The notes under the pieces: model-generated | The model's input: only the letters and a program-made list of their open reading frames with translations | What the model was told of the DNA's origin: nothing | Database searches by the model: none | Shown here: one piece after another, positions 44,509-57,836 of the stretch | Layout of the letters: every line of letters starts with the position of its first letter | Numbering within the stretch: position 1 is the stretch's first letter | Program-made: the position numbers and the translations under genes | NCBI GenBank assembly: GCA_021775855.1 | Contig: JAJFGZ010000047.1 | Location: 1-64,000, forward strand | DNA from: Hyphomicrobiales bacterium | GTDB taxonomy: Bacteria; Pseudomonadota; Alphaproteobacteria; Rhizobiales; NORP267 | Length of the DNA: 64,000 nucleotides | Reading direction: 5' to 3'

Positions 44509-44524
44509 TATGCGGGTCTAAACC

Positions 44525-44746
44525 TTAGAATGCGGCCAGATCACGTGGACGCTGCATGATATCGTCGCGTTTGATGCCGGCATTCTCGAGGGTGCGGTCG
44601 TCAAACTTGGAAAGGTGCAGGGCGACATAGCGACGACCCTGGGCCTCGCGCCCGCGAATGATAGCAGCAAAAATCTGGCTGAAAAATTCGCCAGCACGCG
44701 TCCAAAGACCAGTTTTTGTATAGTCATTCATTGTTGAAACAGACAT
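44525..44746 (-). CDS. DUF1127 family small protein
   Basis: This 73-aa basic protein has the DUF1127 core (YVALHLSKFDDRTLENAGIKRDDIMQRPRDL at about 40-70), with a basic N-terminal half. Alphaproteobacterial members bind RNA or regulate carbon and phosphate responses. The ATG at 44746 has AAAGGACA upstream. A terminator follows the stop. The promoter and leader are duplicated before the 54-aa gene next to it. Confidence 0.9.
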   Translation of the reverse strand: MSVSTMNDYTKTGLWTRAGEFFSQIFAAIIRGREAQGRRYVALHLSKFDDRTLENAGIKRDDIMQRPRDLAAF

Positions 44747-44876
44747 ATAATTGTCCTTTCTTTTCTCATTGCGCGCCCTTGCGAACGCGTTGACTTGGGC
44801 TAAAGATAGGCGTTTTAGGGCTGGTGAAAAGCCGAATATCTGCATATCGGCTATGCGTTTGCTGCATATGCGAAAT
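44747..44876 (-). promoter_or_regulatory. Duplicated regulatory/leader region, copy A
   Basis: TTTCGCATATGC begins at 44875, with its CGCATATGC starting at 44872, 126 nt before the DUF1127 ATG. CAAGTCAACGCG begins 75 nt after that, then 39 nt lead to the ATG, as in copy B. The leader can form an ACGCG...CGCGC hairpin. Here the palindrome is only half conserved (GCATATGCAGC). Confidence 0.6.
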
Positions 44877-44920
44877 AATATGCCGCACTGCAACGAAGCC
44901 GCGCCACCGAAAGGGATTCG

Positions 44921-46738
44921 ATGTTCCAGGGATTTGATGTGTCGGGCGGCCCTGCCCAAGTTAAAACACGCGTTGCGGCGCTGCGTGGATTACTCGCAAA
45001 ACGCCGCCTGACCGGTTTTGTCGTACCCCACGCCGACGAGCACCAAAGCGAGTATTTACCCGCAAATGCGGAACGTCTGGCATGGATATCAGGGTTTACG
45101 GGATCCGCCGGGAGCGCGATCATCCTCCGACAAAAAGCAGCTATTTTTGTTGATGGCCGCTACACGCTACAGGTCCTCGACCAGACCGACTCTTCAGTCT
45201 TCACCCCGCAATCCCTGATCGACACCCCACCGACGCGATGGCTTGAAGACCAGCTAAAATCCAGCAACCGGATTGGATACGATCCCAGACTGCACACCGT
45301 CCAAGGCGTCGAAGCGCTGGAGCGGGCCTGCAGGAACGCCAAGGCCAAACTGGTCCCTGTTGAAGACAATCTGGTCGATCAGATATGGACAGACCGCGCA
45401 GCTGCGCCAACCGGCAAAATAGTCCGGCACCCGTTACGCTATGCCGGCGTCGGCGCGGAGGAAAAACTCGAAGCCCTGCGCGCAAAGCTTGCCGGCGCGA
45501 AATGCGATGCGCTGGTCCTGACCTTGCCGGATTCTATTTGTTGGCTGCTCAATATCCGGGGCAAAGATATCGCTCATAACCCGGTGGTGCTGTGTCACGC
45601 GATCATCCGCCGCCGGGGGAAACCGACACTCTATGTCGACCCGGCCAAGCTGACCCCGGCCGTTGGAAACTATCTGGAGAAATTTTGCCGGACGAAATCC
45701 CCCCGGACGTTTGCCAAAGCGCTTGGCGATCTTGGGGCGCGCGGCAATAGATGCTGGCTCGATCCCTCAACGGCCAGCGCGTGGGTCAAGGCTGCGCTCC
45801 TAGATCGCAACCCCAAAGCCGAAATTCGCGCGGCGTCGGATCCCGTCGTTGCGTTGAAGGCTATTAAGAACAAGGCTGAAATCAAAGGCACGCGAGCGGC
45901 CCACGAACGCGACGGCGTGGCCATGTGCCGCTTCCTCGCCTGGCTCGATAAGGAAGCATTGTTGGGTAAAATTGACGAGATTTCCGCGGCCATCAAGCTT
46001 GAAGCGTACCGCCGCGATACCGGAAAATTAAAGGACATATCTTTCGATACGATATCCGGCGCGGGTCCAAACGGTGCGATCGTCCATTACCGCGTTAGTG
46101 TTGATACCAACCGGAAACTTGAACCCAACTCGCTCTATCTGGTCGATTCAGGTGGGCAATATACCGACGGCACGACCGACATCACCCGCACCATCGCGAT
46201 CGGTAAACCGAACACAGAAATGCGCGACCGGTTCACCCGGGTCCTGAAAGGCCATATCGCGATTGCCCGGGCCAGAATCCCCAAAGGCACGACAGGCGCT
46301 CAAATCGACGTCCTTGCCCGAAACCCCTTGTGGGAAATCGGTCTCGATTACAACCACGGTACTGGCCACGGTGTCGGCGCATATCTGTCAGTCCACGAAG
46401 GCCCGCAAGGCATCTCCAAACACGCCAATACGCCATTGAAACCCGGCATGATCGTCTCCAACGAGCCCGGATATTACAAGGCGAACGCATACGGAATCAG
46501 GATCGAAAATCTTGTCCTGGTGGTTGAAGACCAGAAGCCCGGCGAGGTGAGCCCGATGCTGACCTTCGAGACCCTGACGCTCGCCCCGATTGATCGGCAC
46601 CTTGTCGACCTCGATATGCTGGATGGTGACGAAACCAAATGGCTAAATGCATACCATAAACGCGTTTTCGACGTTCTTGGCCCGTCGCTCAAGGGCGCCG
46701 AAAAGGCTTGGTTGAAAGGGGCAACTGCCCCGATTTAG
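44921..46738 (+). CDS. pepP: Aminopeptidase P family protein (Xaa-Pro aminopeptidase)
   Basis: This 605-aa enzyme cleaves the N-terminal residue before proline. It has two N-terminal creatinase-like domains (to about 300) and a pita-bread catalytic domain. The metal ligands are visible: Asp in LVDSGGQYTDGTTDITRT (two Asp), His in GTGHGVGAYLSVHEGPQ, Glu in SNEPGYYKANAYGIRIEN and a final Glu. The larger form with an extra domain, like eukaryotic APP1, is usual in alphaproteobacteria. It is convergent with ligA (4-nt gap). Confidence 0.92.
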   Translation: MFQGFDVSGGPAQVKTRVAALRGLLAKRRLTGFVVPHADEHQSEYLPANAERLAWISGFTGSAGSAIILRQKAAIFVDGRYTLQVLDQTDSSVFTPQSLIDTPPTRWLEDQLKSSNRIGYDPRLHTVQGVEALERACRNAKAKLVPVEDNLVDQIWTDRAAAPTGKIVRHPLRYAGVGAEEKLEALRAKLAGAKCDALVLTLPDSICWLLNIRGKDIAHNPVVLCHAIIRRRGKPTLYVDPAKLTPAVGNYLEKFCRTKSPRTFAKALGDLGARGNRCWLDPSTASAWVKAALLDRNPKAEIRAASDPVVALKAIKNKAEIKGTRAAHERDGVAMCRFLAWLDKEALLGKIDEISAAIKLEAYRRDTGKLKDISFDTISGAGPNGAIVHYRVSVDTNRKLEPNSLYLVDSGGQYTDGTTDITRTIAIGKPNTEMRDRFTRVLKGHIAIARARIPKGTTGAQIDVLARNPLWEIGLDYNHGTGHGVGAYLSVHEGPQGISKHANTPLKPGMIVSNEPGYYKANAYGIRIENLVLVVEDQKPGEVSPMLTFETLTLAPIDRHLVDLDMLDGDETKWLNAYHKRVFDVLGPSLKGAEKAWLKGATAPI

Positions 46739-46742
46739 GCGC

Positions 46743-50518
<3,776 letters not shown>

Positions 50519-50529
50519 GACGCCCTTTA

Positions 50530-51375
50530 TTACCCACCAGTGGCAACTTTCCAAGCTCTGCTGAGAAAAGATTCCTGAACTTCGCGCGGCTCAAGCCCGC
50601 CTGACTGCAAGAGGGAATAGGCATCCTGATACCATTCGCTGGAGGGATAATTGTGCCCGAGAATGGCAACCGCCGTTTGGGCTTCAGATGTAATTCCAAG
50701 TGCCATATACGATTCTGTCAGTCGCATCAGTGCTTCTTCGATATGTGTCGACGTCTGATAGTCGGTTACGACCACCTTAAATCGGTTGAGAGCCGCAACA
50801 TAATTGTCCCGCGCGAGGTAATAACGACCGACTTCCATTTCCTTGCCGGCCAACTGGTCCGTGGCGAGAAGCAGCTTGCGGCGCGAATCGCGGGCATATT
50901 GAGAATCCGGATAAAGCCGCGAGACTTCACGAAACGCTTCGAGCGCCTTCTCCGTTGCCTGCTGATCGCGCGTCACATCGGGAATCTGGTCGTAATAGGT
51001 TTGGGCAATCAGATACTGGGCGTAAGCCGCGTCCTCGCTGCCTGGATAGAGCGTTAAATACCGCTCCAAACCCTGAACAGCGCCATCATAGTCGGTCCCT
51101 CTATATCGGGCGAACGCGGACATCAATATCGCCTTGCGAGCCCAGGCAGAATATGGATTCTGGCGCTCAACTTCCTCGAATTTCTCGGCGGCCAGCCGGA
51201 ATTCCCCATCATTGAGGAAAGCCAGAGCTTCATTATAAGCCGGCCCGACAGGGAGCTCTTCTTCGACGAGGAATTCATCGTCCCCTCTGCCGCAGGCCGA
51301 CAACGACATTCCTGCACCGACAACAATTGCCAGTAGAGCCAAACGACCAAATTTTCTGAACATGGGAAACTTCAT
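50530..51375 (-). CDS. bamD: Outer membrane assembly lipoprotein BamD
   Basis: This 281-aa lipoprotein has a signal ending in the lipobox LSAC at Cys28, then tetratricopeptide-like helical repeats (FEEVERQNPYSAWARKAILMSAFARY; YPGSEDAAYAQYLIAQTYYDQI). It is part of the BAM complex that inserts outer membrane beta-barrels, such as the porin-like protein at the window start. The ATG at 51375 gives a short signal; a start 24 nt upstream is possible. It is followed by recN. Confidence 0.93.
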   Translation of the reverse strand: MKFPMFRKFGRLALLAIVVGAGMSLSACGRGDDEFLVEEELPVGPAYNEALAFLNDGEFRLAAEKFEEVERQNPYSAWARKAILMSAFARYRGTDYDGAVQGLERYLTLYPGSEDAAYAQYLIAQTYYDQIPDVTRDQQATEKALEAFREVSRLYPDSQYARDSRRKLLLATDQLAGKEMEVGRYYLARDNYVAALNRFKVVVTDYQTSTHIEEALMRLTESYMALGITSEAQTAVAILGHNYPSSEWYQDAYSLLQSGGLEPREVQESFLSRAWKVATGG

Positions 51376-51580
51376 AACTGACTGCTGTTCAATTAACACC
51401 GCTGTAGCACCAATGGGCTGCTCTCACGATCAACCATACCTGTCGGCTTTTGAGTTGACCTCAAGACCCTGTACCAGACCCGTATTTGCAATACATCCTG
51501 GCGTCATTATAGGCATGTCTAAGTCTGAATGAGGTCTTTTTGTGTCTCGAACCTTAATACGCCCGGTCGAGATAAAAAGA

Positions 51581-52549
51581 TCAGGAAACGTCAGGGCCGA
51601 ACGCTGGAACCGCAACACCGGCGGCGATTGCCCCCGCAGCCTTTTCGCGCCGCGCCGGCATGTCCACATAGGTCCACGCATCTGGCGCGTCAAACAAGGC
51701 CTTCAGGACTTGGTGGTTAAGCCGATGGCCACCGCAAACCGAACGATAACGTCCGAGAATTGGGTAACCGGCAAGTGCCAGATCGCCCAGGGCATCAAGC
51801 GCCTTGTGCCGTACAAATTCGTCTGTGTAGCGCAGGCCTTCCTGATTGATGATCCCGCCATCGCTCAACACGACGGTATTTTCAAGCGATGCGCCAAGCC
51901 CGTAGCCGTTCGACCACAGCTTTTCGACATCTTCAATAAAACCAAATGTCCGCGCACGCGACAATTCGGACACGAAATATTCCGGCGTCACTTCGGCAAT
52001 CAGTTGCTGGCGACCGATAGCCTTGGACGGGAAATCAATCGTGATATCCAGTTCAAAGCCTTCGTGCGGTGACAATTCACCCATGCGGGTGCCATCTTCA
52101 ACACGGATAGGGCGCAATACCCGGATATAACGGCGAGGAGCATCCAGGTTACGGACACCGACCTGTTGGATCGCGTCGACAAACGGCTCCGCACTCCCGT
52201 CAAGAACGGGGACTTCGGGACCATCGATTTCAACGATTGCGTTATCGATGCCGAAACCGCGCAAGGCGGACATCAAATGCTCGATGGTCGAAACAGAAAT
52301 CCCAGTACCACTGCCGAGAACGGTGCACAATTCGGTTGAACAGACTTTCTTGAAACGGGCGGGGATATCGATCCCCATTGGCCCGCAATCGGTGCGTACA
52401 AACACGATCCCTGTATTACTGTCGCCGGGACCAATGCTGACGGAGACGGGGCTTCCGTTATGGACGCCAACGCCATCGAATTCTACGCGATCTGCAATGG
52501 TAACTTGCCTGGTGGGCACGTACCGTGCCGTGTGTGCGCTATTCGCCAT
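51581..52549 (-). CDS. lpxC: UDP-3-O-acyl-N-acetylglucosamine deacetylase
   Basis: LpxC catalyses the committed step of lipid A synthesis. The 322-aa zinc enzyme has His91 in STIEHLMSAL, DGSAEPFVDAI and the C-terminal RHKALDALGDLALAG (His and Asp ligands) and GGHRLNHQV. It is separated from ftsZ by 290 bp that include the ftsZ terminator, so it has its own promoter. Confidence 0.96.
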   Translation of the reverse strand: MANSAHTARYVPTRQVTIADRVEFDGVGVHNGSPVSVSIGPGDSNTGIVFVRTDCGPMGIDIPARFKKVCSTELCTVLGSGTGISVSTIEHLMSALRGFGIDNAIVEIDGPEVPVLDGSAEPFVDAIQQVGVRNLDAPRRYIRVLRPIRVEDGTRMGELSPHEGFELDITIDFPSKAIGRQQLIAEVTPEYFVSELSRARTFGFIEDVEKLWSNGYGLGASLENTVVLSDGGIINQEGLRYTDEFVRHKALDALGDLALAGYPILGRYRSVCGGHRLNHQVLKALFDAPDAWTYVDMPARREKAAGAIAAGVAVPAFGPDVS

Positions 52550-52789
52550 TTAAACCACTAATTACCCCGTACTGCCGATACGGACGAACCCGTCCGCGTC
52601 CAACCCTGCAAGCCTGCCACCCACTGGCTTCCGACATGAGGGTGTCTCAATCAGACCGCATCATCCGATCAAAGACAGTAACCAGAATACTGGTGTCGTA
52701 CCAAAGCCACAAATCACGCTTTCTTTCACTCTGTTACCTTTTCCGCTGCGTATTCCGTGATGCAAGAAATACACAACGTATTGAAATTA

Positions 52790-52845
52790 AAGGCAAAAAG
52801 AATTGAGGCGAAATTATGTTACAATATCACCCTTTCGCCTCAATT
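52790..52845 (-). terminator. Rho-independent terminator of the dcw cluster, overlapping the ftsZ stop
   Basis: On the minus strand AATTGAGGCGAAA (52833-52845) and TTTCGCCTCAATT (52801-52813) form a perfect 13-bp stem with a 19-nt loop, followed by CTTTTTG. The 5' arm includes the TGA stop of ftsZ. It separates ftsZ from lpxC. Confidence 0.85.
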
Positions 52846-54492
52846 AGCTTGCCGGCGGAGGAAAGCCGGAATTTCCAACTGCTCGTTGTCTGCTTCTGAA
52901 GTTCCTTCGGCAGGATCGGCGATTCGTTTCCTTTCCAAATCGTGGTTTTCTGCCCTTGCCTGTGCTTCGACAGGCTCCCGCGGGGCGGGGTTGACCGGCG
53001 CCTCACGGCTCGGACTGGTGCCTTGCCGCATGCCAGGCTCTTCACGCCGGACGTTCGGCATTTCGGTCTCAGCTTCGTCGTCCTTGCCGCGGCGGGATAT
53101 CCCCACGCTGGCAAGCCTGCTCAAGAACCCGGCTTTCTTCTGATGCGCTTCAAGACCCTGCTCGGTCGGTCGGCCCTGCATGGCGCGAAGCTGGTTTTGC
53201 GCCGGGACAGGCAATTCGTCGATGCGCGGCATACGCGCAGGCTGCCGGGTCTCGGGTTTTTCTGCTGCCGGTGGAACAAATTTTTCAGGTGCCGGCTGAG
53301 ATTCTTCTCTGACCGCAACCGAGGCGGGCGCAGCCTTAGGTTCCGGAACCATGCGCTGGATCGTCACGCCATCCCGGGTTGTTTCATCGGGCGGTTGAAT
53401 GGCTTCCGCCGCAGGGTCAGGTTTCTGAGCATGCGTGTCGCTGGTGATTTCCGACGTCAGGGCGCGCAATTTGGCGGCTACATCATTGGGCATCTCCGCT
53501 GTCGATGGAGGGGCAGCCCTTTCCTGGACCGCTTCGATGCCGGTTGCCACGACCGAAACCCGCATGACGCCTTCGAGAGAATCATCGAAAGTGGCGCCAA
53601 GAATGATATTGGCGTCGGAATCCACCTCTTCCCGGATCCGCATGGCGGCTTCATCGACTTCATACAACGTCAGGTCATTGCCGCCGGTAATGCTGATTAG
53701 CAATCCACGCGCGCCACGCATCGAGACTTCATCGAGAAGCGGGTTGGAGATCGCTGCTTCGGCCGCTTCAACCGCGCGTTTTTCGCCGGTCGCTTCGCCG
53801 GTGCCCATCATGGCTTTGCCCATCTCGTCCATCACGGCGCGAACGTCGGCAAAGTCGAGATTGATCAGGCCCTCCTTGACGATCAGATCGGTGATGCAGG
53901 CAACCCCCGAATAGAGCACCTGGTCCGCCATCGAAAAGGCGTCCGCGAATGTGGTTTTTTCGTTGGCGATGCGGAACAGGTTCTGGTTGGGGATGACAAT
54001 CAGCGTATCCACATATTGATGCATTTCCTCAATTCCCGCTTCGGCGACCTGCAACCTGCGCTGGCCCTCGAACTGGAACGGTTTTGTGACAACGCCAACG
54101 GTCAGAATGCCCTGCTCGCGCGCGACACCGGCAATCACTGGCGCGGCACCGGTCCCCGTTCCACCACCCATGCCGGCGGTGATGAACGCCATATGGGCGC
54201 CATTGAGTTGATCCTTAATCTCGTCGATCGTCTCCTGCGCCGAAGCGCGGCCAATTTCAGGGTGCGACCCGGCGCCAAGACCCTGGGTCACTTCGGCCCC
54301 CATCTGGATACGGCGCTCCGCAGCCGACAGCGACAAGGCCTGCGCGTCGGTGTTGGCGACAATGAAGTCCACGCCCTGGAGGCCGGACTGGATCATGTTG
54401 TTGACAGCGTTGCCGCCTGCACCGCCTACGCCGAAAACGGTAATGCGCGGACGCAGTTCTTTGACATCTGGTATTGCGAGATTGATGGTCAT
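52840..54492 (-). CDS. ftsZ: Cell division protein FtsZ
   Basis: This 550-aa tubulin homologue has the GTP-binding GGGTGTG loop at residues 109-115 and a core to about 320. A long, Pro/Glu-rich linker (320-535) leads to the C-terminal peptide [12 protein letters not shown], the binding site for FtsA and other partners. The length is in the alphaproteobacterial range. It forms the Z ring. The 109-nt gap after ftsA may hold its own promoter. Confidence 0.97.
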   Translation of the reverse strand: MTINLAIPDVKELRPRITVFGVGGAGGNAVNNMIQSGLQGVDFIVANTDAQALSLSAAERRIQMGAEVTQGLGAGSHPEIGRASAQETIDEIKDQLNGAHMAFITAGMGGGTGTGAAPVIAGVAREQGILTVGVVTKPFQFEGQRRLQVAEAGIEEMHQYVDTLIVIPNQNLFRIANEKTTFADAFSMADQVLYSGVACITDLIVKEGLINLDFADVRAVMDEMGKAMMGTGEATGEKRAVEAAEAAISNPLLDEVSMRGARGLLISITGGNDLTLYEVDEAAMRIREEVDSDANIILGATFDDSLEGVMRVSVVATGIEAVQERAAPPSTAEMPNDVAAKLRALTSEITSDTHAQKPDPAAEAIQPPDETTRDGVTIQRMVPEPKAAPASVAVREESQPAPEKFVPPAAEKPETRQPARMPRIDELPVPAQNQLRAMQGRPTEQGLEAHQKKAGFLSRLASVGISRRGKDDEAETEMPNVRREEPGMRQGTSPSREAPVNPAPREPVEAQARAENHDLERKRIADPAEGTSEADNEQLEIPAFLRRQAN

Positions 54493-54601
54493 GGTGACCC
54501 CCTAAATCTTTTTTTCACGCGTTTGTTAAACTCTACATCTTGACCGGGCTCTCCATATCCACCTGTTCGATACATCCCTGTGGTGCTTAAGCACGCTTTT
54601 T

Positions 54602-55927
54602 TTAAAAACTATCTCTGAGCCAGCCGCTGACCTTCGCCAGATAGCTGTTACCTAATATTCCGCCCTGTATGCCGGGCAAATCTTCCGTCATTTCGCGCCC
54701 GGCCACCTGGGGGTAAACCAGCATGCCAGTCGCTGCTGAAAACGCGGGGCCACGCACTGCTTCGGGCAAACCGGTAATACCGAGCGGGCGGCCGATACGG
54801 GTCTGCTTGTCCAAAATTCGCGTTGCCAACTCTCGCGCGCCCGGCAATAGGCTGGCGCCACCAGTTAGGACGACCCGACGCGCTGCGAATTGCTCGAATC
54901 CCGAGCTCTTTAACCGGTCGCGCATCAGTTCGAAAATCTCTTCAAGCCGCGGCTGAATGATCCCCGTCAGCATCGAGCGCGGGATGACATTGCCTGCTTC
55001 ACCAACCTCCCCGCCAACCGGCGGAACGGTGATTGTCTCGCGTTCGTCGGATTCGCTGGCGAGCGCGCTGCCGTAAAGCGTCTTGATCCGTTCGGCCGCT
55101 GCAAGCGGCGTCGAGAGCCCCCGCGCGATGTCGAGGGTCACATGCCGCCCGCCGATCATGATCACATCTGCATGGACGAAGTTGTTTTCGTAGAAAATCG
55201 AGGCGCTGGTCGTGCCCCCGCCCATATCGAGACACAATACCCCAAGGTCGGTTTCGTCGCGTACCATCGACGACAGACCGCTGGCATACGGCGTTGTGAC
55301 CAAGGCTTCGACAACCAGATGGCATCGGCTTACGCAAAGCGAAAGGTTGCGCATCGGCGCGGTTTCAGCCGTCACTACATTGATATCGACGCCGAGTTCC
55401 CGGCCCAGCATACCGCGCGGATCCTGGACGCCCCGAACGCCATCAAGCGAATAGCCAATTGGAACCGCGTGCACGACGCTGCGCCCGTCACCTCCGGAAT
55501 GCGAACGCCCTGCATACAATACCCGCTGGATATCGCGGTCATCCACTTCCTGGCCGCCAATCGCGACCGTTGCACTGAGCGCATCCGAGGCAATACGTCC
55601 GCAGGACATATTGACGATCACGCCTTCGATTGTGATCCCTGCCATGCGCTCAGCTGCATCCACCGCCGAACGGATCGCCTGTTCGGCGGCATCCATGTCG
55701 GTTATCACGCCACCCTTGATCCCCCGGGACAACTGGTGACCGATCCCGATCAATTCGATCTGGTGGGATCGCCTTGGCAGGTCAACCTTTCGGGGCGATG
55801 GTTTAAGTTTGGCAACCATGCAACAGATTTTGCTGGACCCGATATCAAGGACCGACACAATCGAAGACCGGTTCGGGGAAAGCGAAATCCCGCGACGGTT
55901 TTCATGTTTGCCGTTAAGCCCGCTCAT
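54602..55927 (-). CDS. ftsA: Cell division protein FtsA
   Basis: This 441-aa actin-like protein has the phosphate 1 motif VLDIGSSKICCMVA (about 25) and phosphate 2 CLDMGGGTTSASIF (about 230), with the 1C domain in between. The C-terminal amphipathic helix (LAKVSGWLRDSF) binds the membrane. It tethers FtsZ. It overlaps ftsQ by 4 nt (ATGA). Confidence 0.95.
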   Translation of the reverse strand: MSGLNGKHENRRGISLSPNRSSIVSVLDIGSSKICCMVAKLKPSPRKVDLPRRSHQIELIGIGHQLSRGIKGGVITDMDAAEQAIRSAVDAAERMAGITIEGVIVNMSCGRIASDALSATVAIGGQEVDDRDIQRVLYAGRSHSGGDGRSVVHAVPIGYSLDGVRGVQDPRGMLGRELGVDINVVTAETAPMRNLSLCVSRCHLVVEALVTTPYASGLSSMVRDETDLGVLCLDMGGGTTSASIFYENNFVHADVIMIGGRHVTLDIARGLSTPLAAAERIKTLYGSALASESDERETITVPPVGGEVGEAGNVIPRSMLTGIIQPRLEEIFELMRDRLKSSGFEQFAARRVVLTGGASLLPGARELATRILDKQTRIGRPLGITGLPEAVRGPAFSAATGMLVYPQVAGREMTEDLPGIQGGILGNSYLAKVSGWLRDSF

Positions 55928-56841
55928 GACGTGCCTCCCGACCGAAGTGCCTGATCGTCGTCAGTTTCGCTGTTCAGCCGGATCGAAATCCGGTCACGCA
56001 ACCGAAGGTCGATCGCAGCGATTTCCCGGCTGAGAAGTCCGTGGATGGTATCGAGCGCCACCAATTGATCGAGGGCCGATTTAAATCCTTCTTCGGGAAG
56101 CCGGATATCCATGCCGTTGCGCAGCCGGATGTTCCAGCGACGGTCCGCGACCCTCACCAGAGCACGCATACGGGAGCGAATTGTGGGTCGGGATTCGATA
56201 ACAGCCAGGATATCCCGCGCACTAACGTTGGCCCCAGGGCCAACAATCTGCGGCATCGACAGGTCAGCATCCTCCACGAGTTCCGAGATGACCTGGCCTT
56301 CCGCGTCAATGACGGTGATTTTCCCGCCATTCTGCCAGATCGCAAACGGCGCCCGCTCAACAATCGAAATCGACAGCGTGCCCGGCAGCAACCGCCGGAC
56401 CTCGACCTGATCGATCCAGGGCAATTGCCGAACCCGATCCCGGGCAGCAGTCATATTCAGCCAAAGGATGGAATCGTCGTAGTCAACGCCAAGCGCGGCG
56501 ATGATTTCGCCCCGGCGAAATTCGTTGGTGAGCCCGGATATCTCAATATCCTTGACCTCCAGGCCGGTGAAGGGGGCCATGCCAGAAATGCTGCCGGTGA
56601 CATCGGGGTCGCCGGTTAGTCTCTGCCCGCTAACTGAAAATCCGTATGCGCCAACAAGGGCATAAAATCCGAAACATGCCAGTACGGCCGGTGCCATGGA
56701 TAATTGTCCTGATGAAAGCTGGCGATTGAACCCTGTCGGGCGGCGTCTCGGTTTCAAAAACCGGACGAGAGGGGATGGCATTGGCGCGTGGGTGATCGTA
56801 TCCGGCGAAGCCACCGGGCGCAGCGCAAAAAGAATGCGCAT
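55924..56841 (-). CDS. ftsQ: Cell division protein FtsQ
   Basis: The protein is about 305 aa from the ATG at 56841. It has a basic cytoplasmic tail, one membrane helix (about 58-76, AVLACFGFYALVGAYGFSV) and a POTRA domain (FTGLEVKDIEISGLTNEFRRGEIIAALG), then the FtsQ beta domain. It scaffolds the divisome. The frame stays open upstream to a TTG at 56946 overlapping ddlB by 34 nt, so the start is uncertain; 56841 is a compromise. Confidence 0.82.
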   Translation of the reverse strand: MRILFALRPVASPDTITHAPMPSPLVRFLKPRRRPTGFNRQLSSGQLSMAPAVLACFGFYALVGAYGFSVSGQRLTGDPDVTGSISGMAPFTGLEVKDIEISGLTNEFRRGEIIAALGVDYDDSILWLNMTAARDRVRQLPWIDQVEVRRLLPGTLSISIVERAPFAIWQNGGKITVIDAEGQVISELVEDADLSMPQIVGPGANVSARDILAVIESRPTIRSRMRALVRVADRRWNIRLRNGMDIRLPEEGFKSALDQLVALDTIHGLLSREIAAIDLRLRDRISIRLNSETDDDQALRSGGTS

Positions 56842-56912
56842 CCGGCCTGATATGTCAGGCCAGATTGTCCCAATTCTGGAGACAATATCCTTAAGGGATC
56901 CATATAGTTCCC

Positions 56913-57833
56913 TTATCTTTCGCAAGAAGCGTCCTCCACCATCCAACGCACCAGATCAACGAATGAATGCCCAGCATGAGCCGCAATTTCCGGCACCAGA
57001 GAGGTGGCCGTCATGCCCGGCTGGGTATTCACTTCAAGGCAAATCAGTTCACCCTGGCCACCGGGTTGTTCATCGAAACGGAAATCCGCACGACTCACGC
57101 CCCGGCAATCGAGTGCCTGATGGGCCTTGAGGGACAGCTTCTGTACCAATTGGTAAATATTTGGTGAAATTTTCGCAGGTAGTATGTGCTTGGAGCCTCC
57201 GGGAACGTATTTAGCGTCATAATCGTAGAAACCCTGCGCAGAAATGATGTCTATCACCCCCAGCGCCACATCTCCCATAACGGCGCAAGTCAGTTCCCTA
57301 CCGGGGATGAAACGCTCGACAAGTACGTCGCCCAATGCCCAGTCGCTCGAATGCAGTTCCTGGGGTGGAAACTCGTGCTGCTCGGTGACGATAAAGACCC
57401 CGACGCTGGACCCTTCAGCGACAGGTTTGACCACATAGGGGCGCGGCAGGACGTGTTCGCGGGCGGCAACCAGTGCCGGCACCACTTTGCCTTCGGCCAC
57501 CGGGATTCCCCTGGATTTGAAAATCGTCTTGGCTTTTTCCTTGTGCATGGCCAGCGCCGACGACAGCACGCCGGAATGCGTATACGGGATTTCAAGCACC
57601 TCAAGGATACCCTGGATGGTGCCATCCTCCCCGAACCGCCCGTGCAACGCGTTGAACGCCACGTCAGGCCGCATCTCGCTCAAGACTACGGCGATATTCC
57701 GGTCCACGTCGATCGGCGAGACCCGGTAACCTGCTTCGGTTAGCGCCTCAATACATCCCTCGCCAGTTGAAAGACTGACCTCGCGCTCTGCCGACCACCC
57801 GCCCATCAGTACCGCAACGTGTTTGGCTTCCAT
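56913..57833 (-). CDS. ddlB: D-alanine--D-alanine ligase
   Basis: This 306-aa ATP-grasp enzyme joins two D-Ala residues for the UDP-MurNAc-pentapeptide. It has HVAVLMGGWSAEREVSLSTG at the N-terminus, HGRFGEDGTIQGILEVL, the glycine-rich KPVAEGSSVGVF loop and VNTQPGMTATSLVPEIA (metal-binding NTxPG) near the C-terminus. It is 3 nt after murB. Confidence 0.95.
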   Translation of the reverse strand: MEAKHVAVLMGGWSAEREVSLSTGEGCIEALTEAGYRVSPIDVDRNIAVVLSEMRPDVAFNALHGRFGEDGTIQGILEVLEIPYTHSGVLSSALAMHKEKAKTIFKSRGIPVAEGKVVPALVAAREHVLPRPYVVKPVAEGSSVGVFIVTEQHEFPPQELHSSDWALGDVLVERFIPGRELTCAVMGDVALGVIDIISAQGFYDYDAKYVPGGSKHILPAKISPNIYQLVQKLSLKAHQALDCRGVSRADFRFDEQPGGQGELICLEVNTQPGMTATSLVPEIAAHAGHSFVDLVRWMVEDASCER

Positions 57834-57836
57834 CGG

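Noticed and set aside
44216-44521. 101-aa plus-strand frame across the 54-aa gene and the terminator
   Set aside because: It crosses a terminator and a palindrome, has no ribosome site and no recognisable domain.
56842-56946. N-terminal extension of ftsQ to a TTG at 56946
   Set aside because: It would overlap ddlB by 34 nt and lacks a good ribosome site; kept only as an alternative start in the ftsQ entry.
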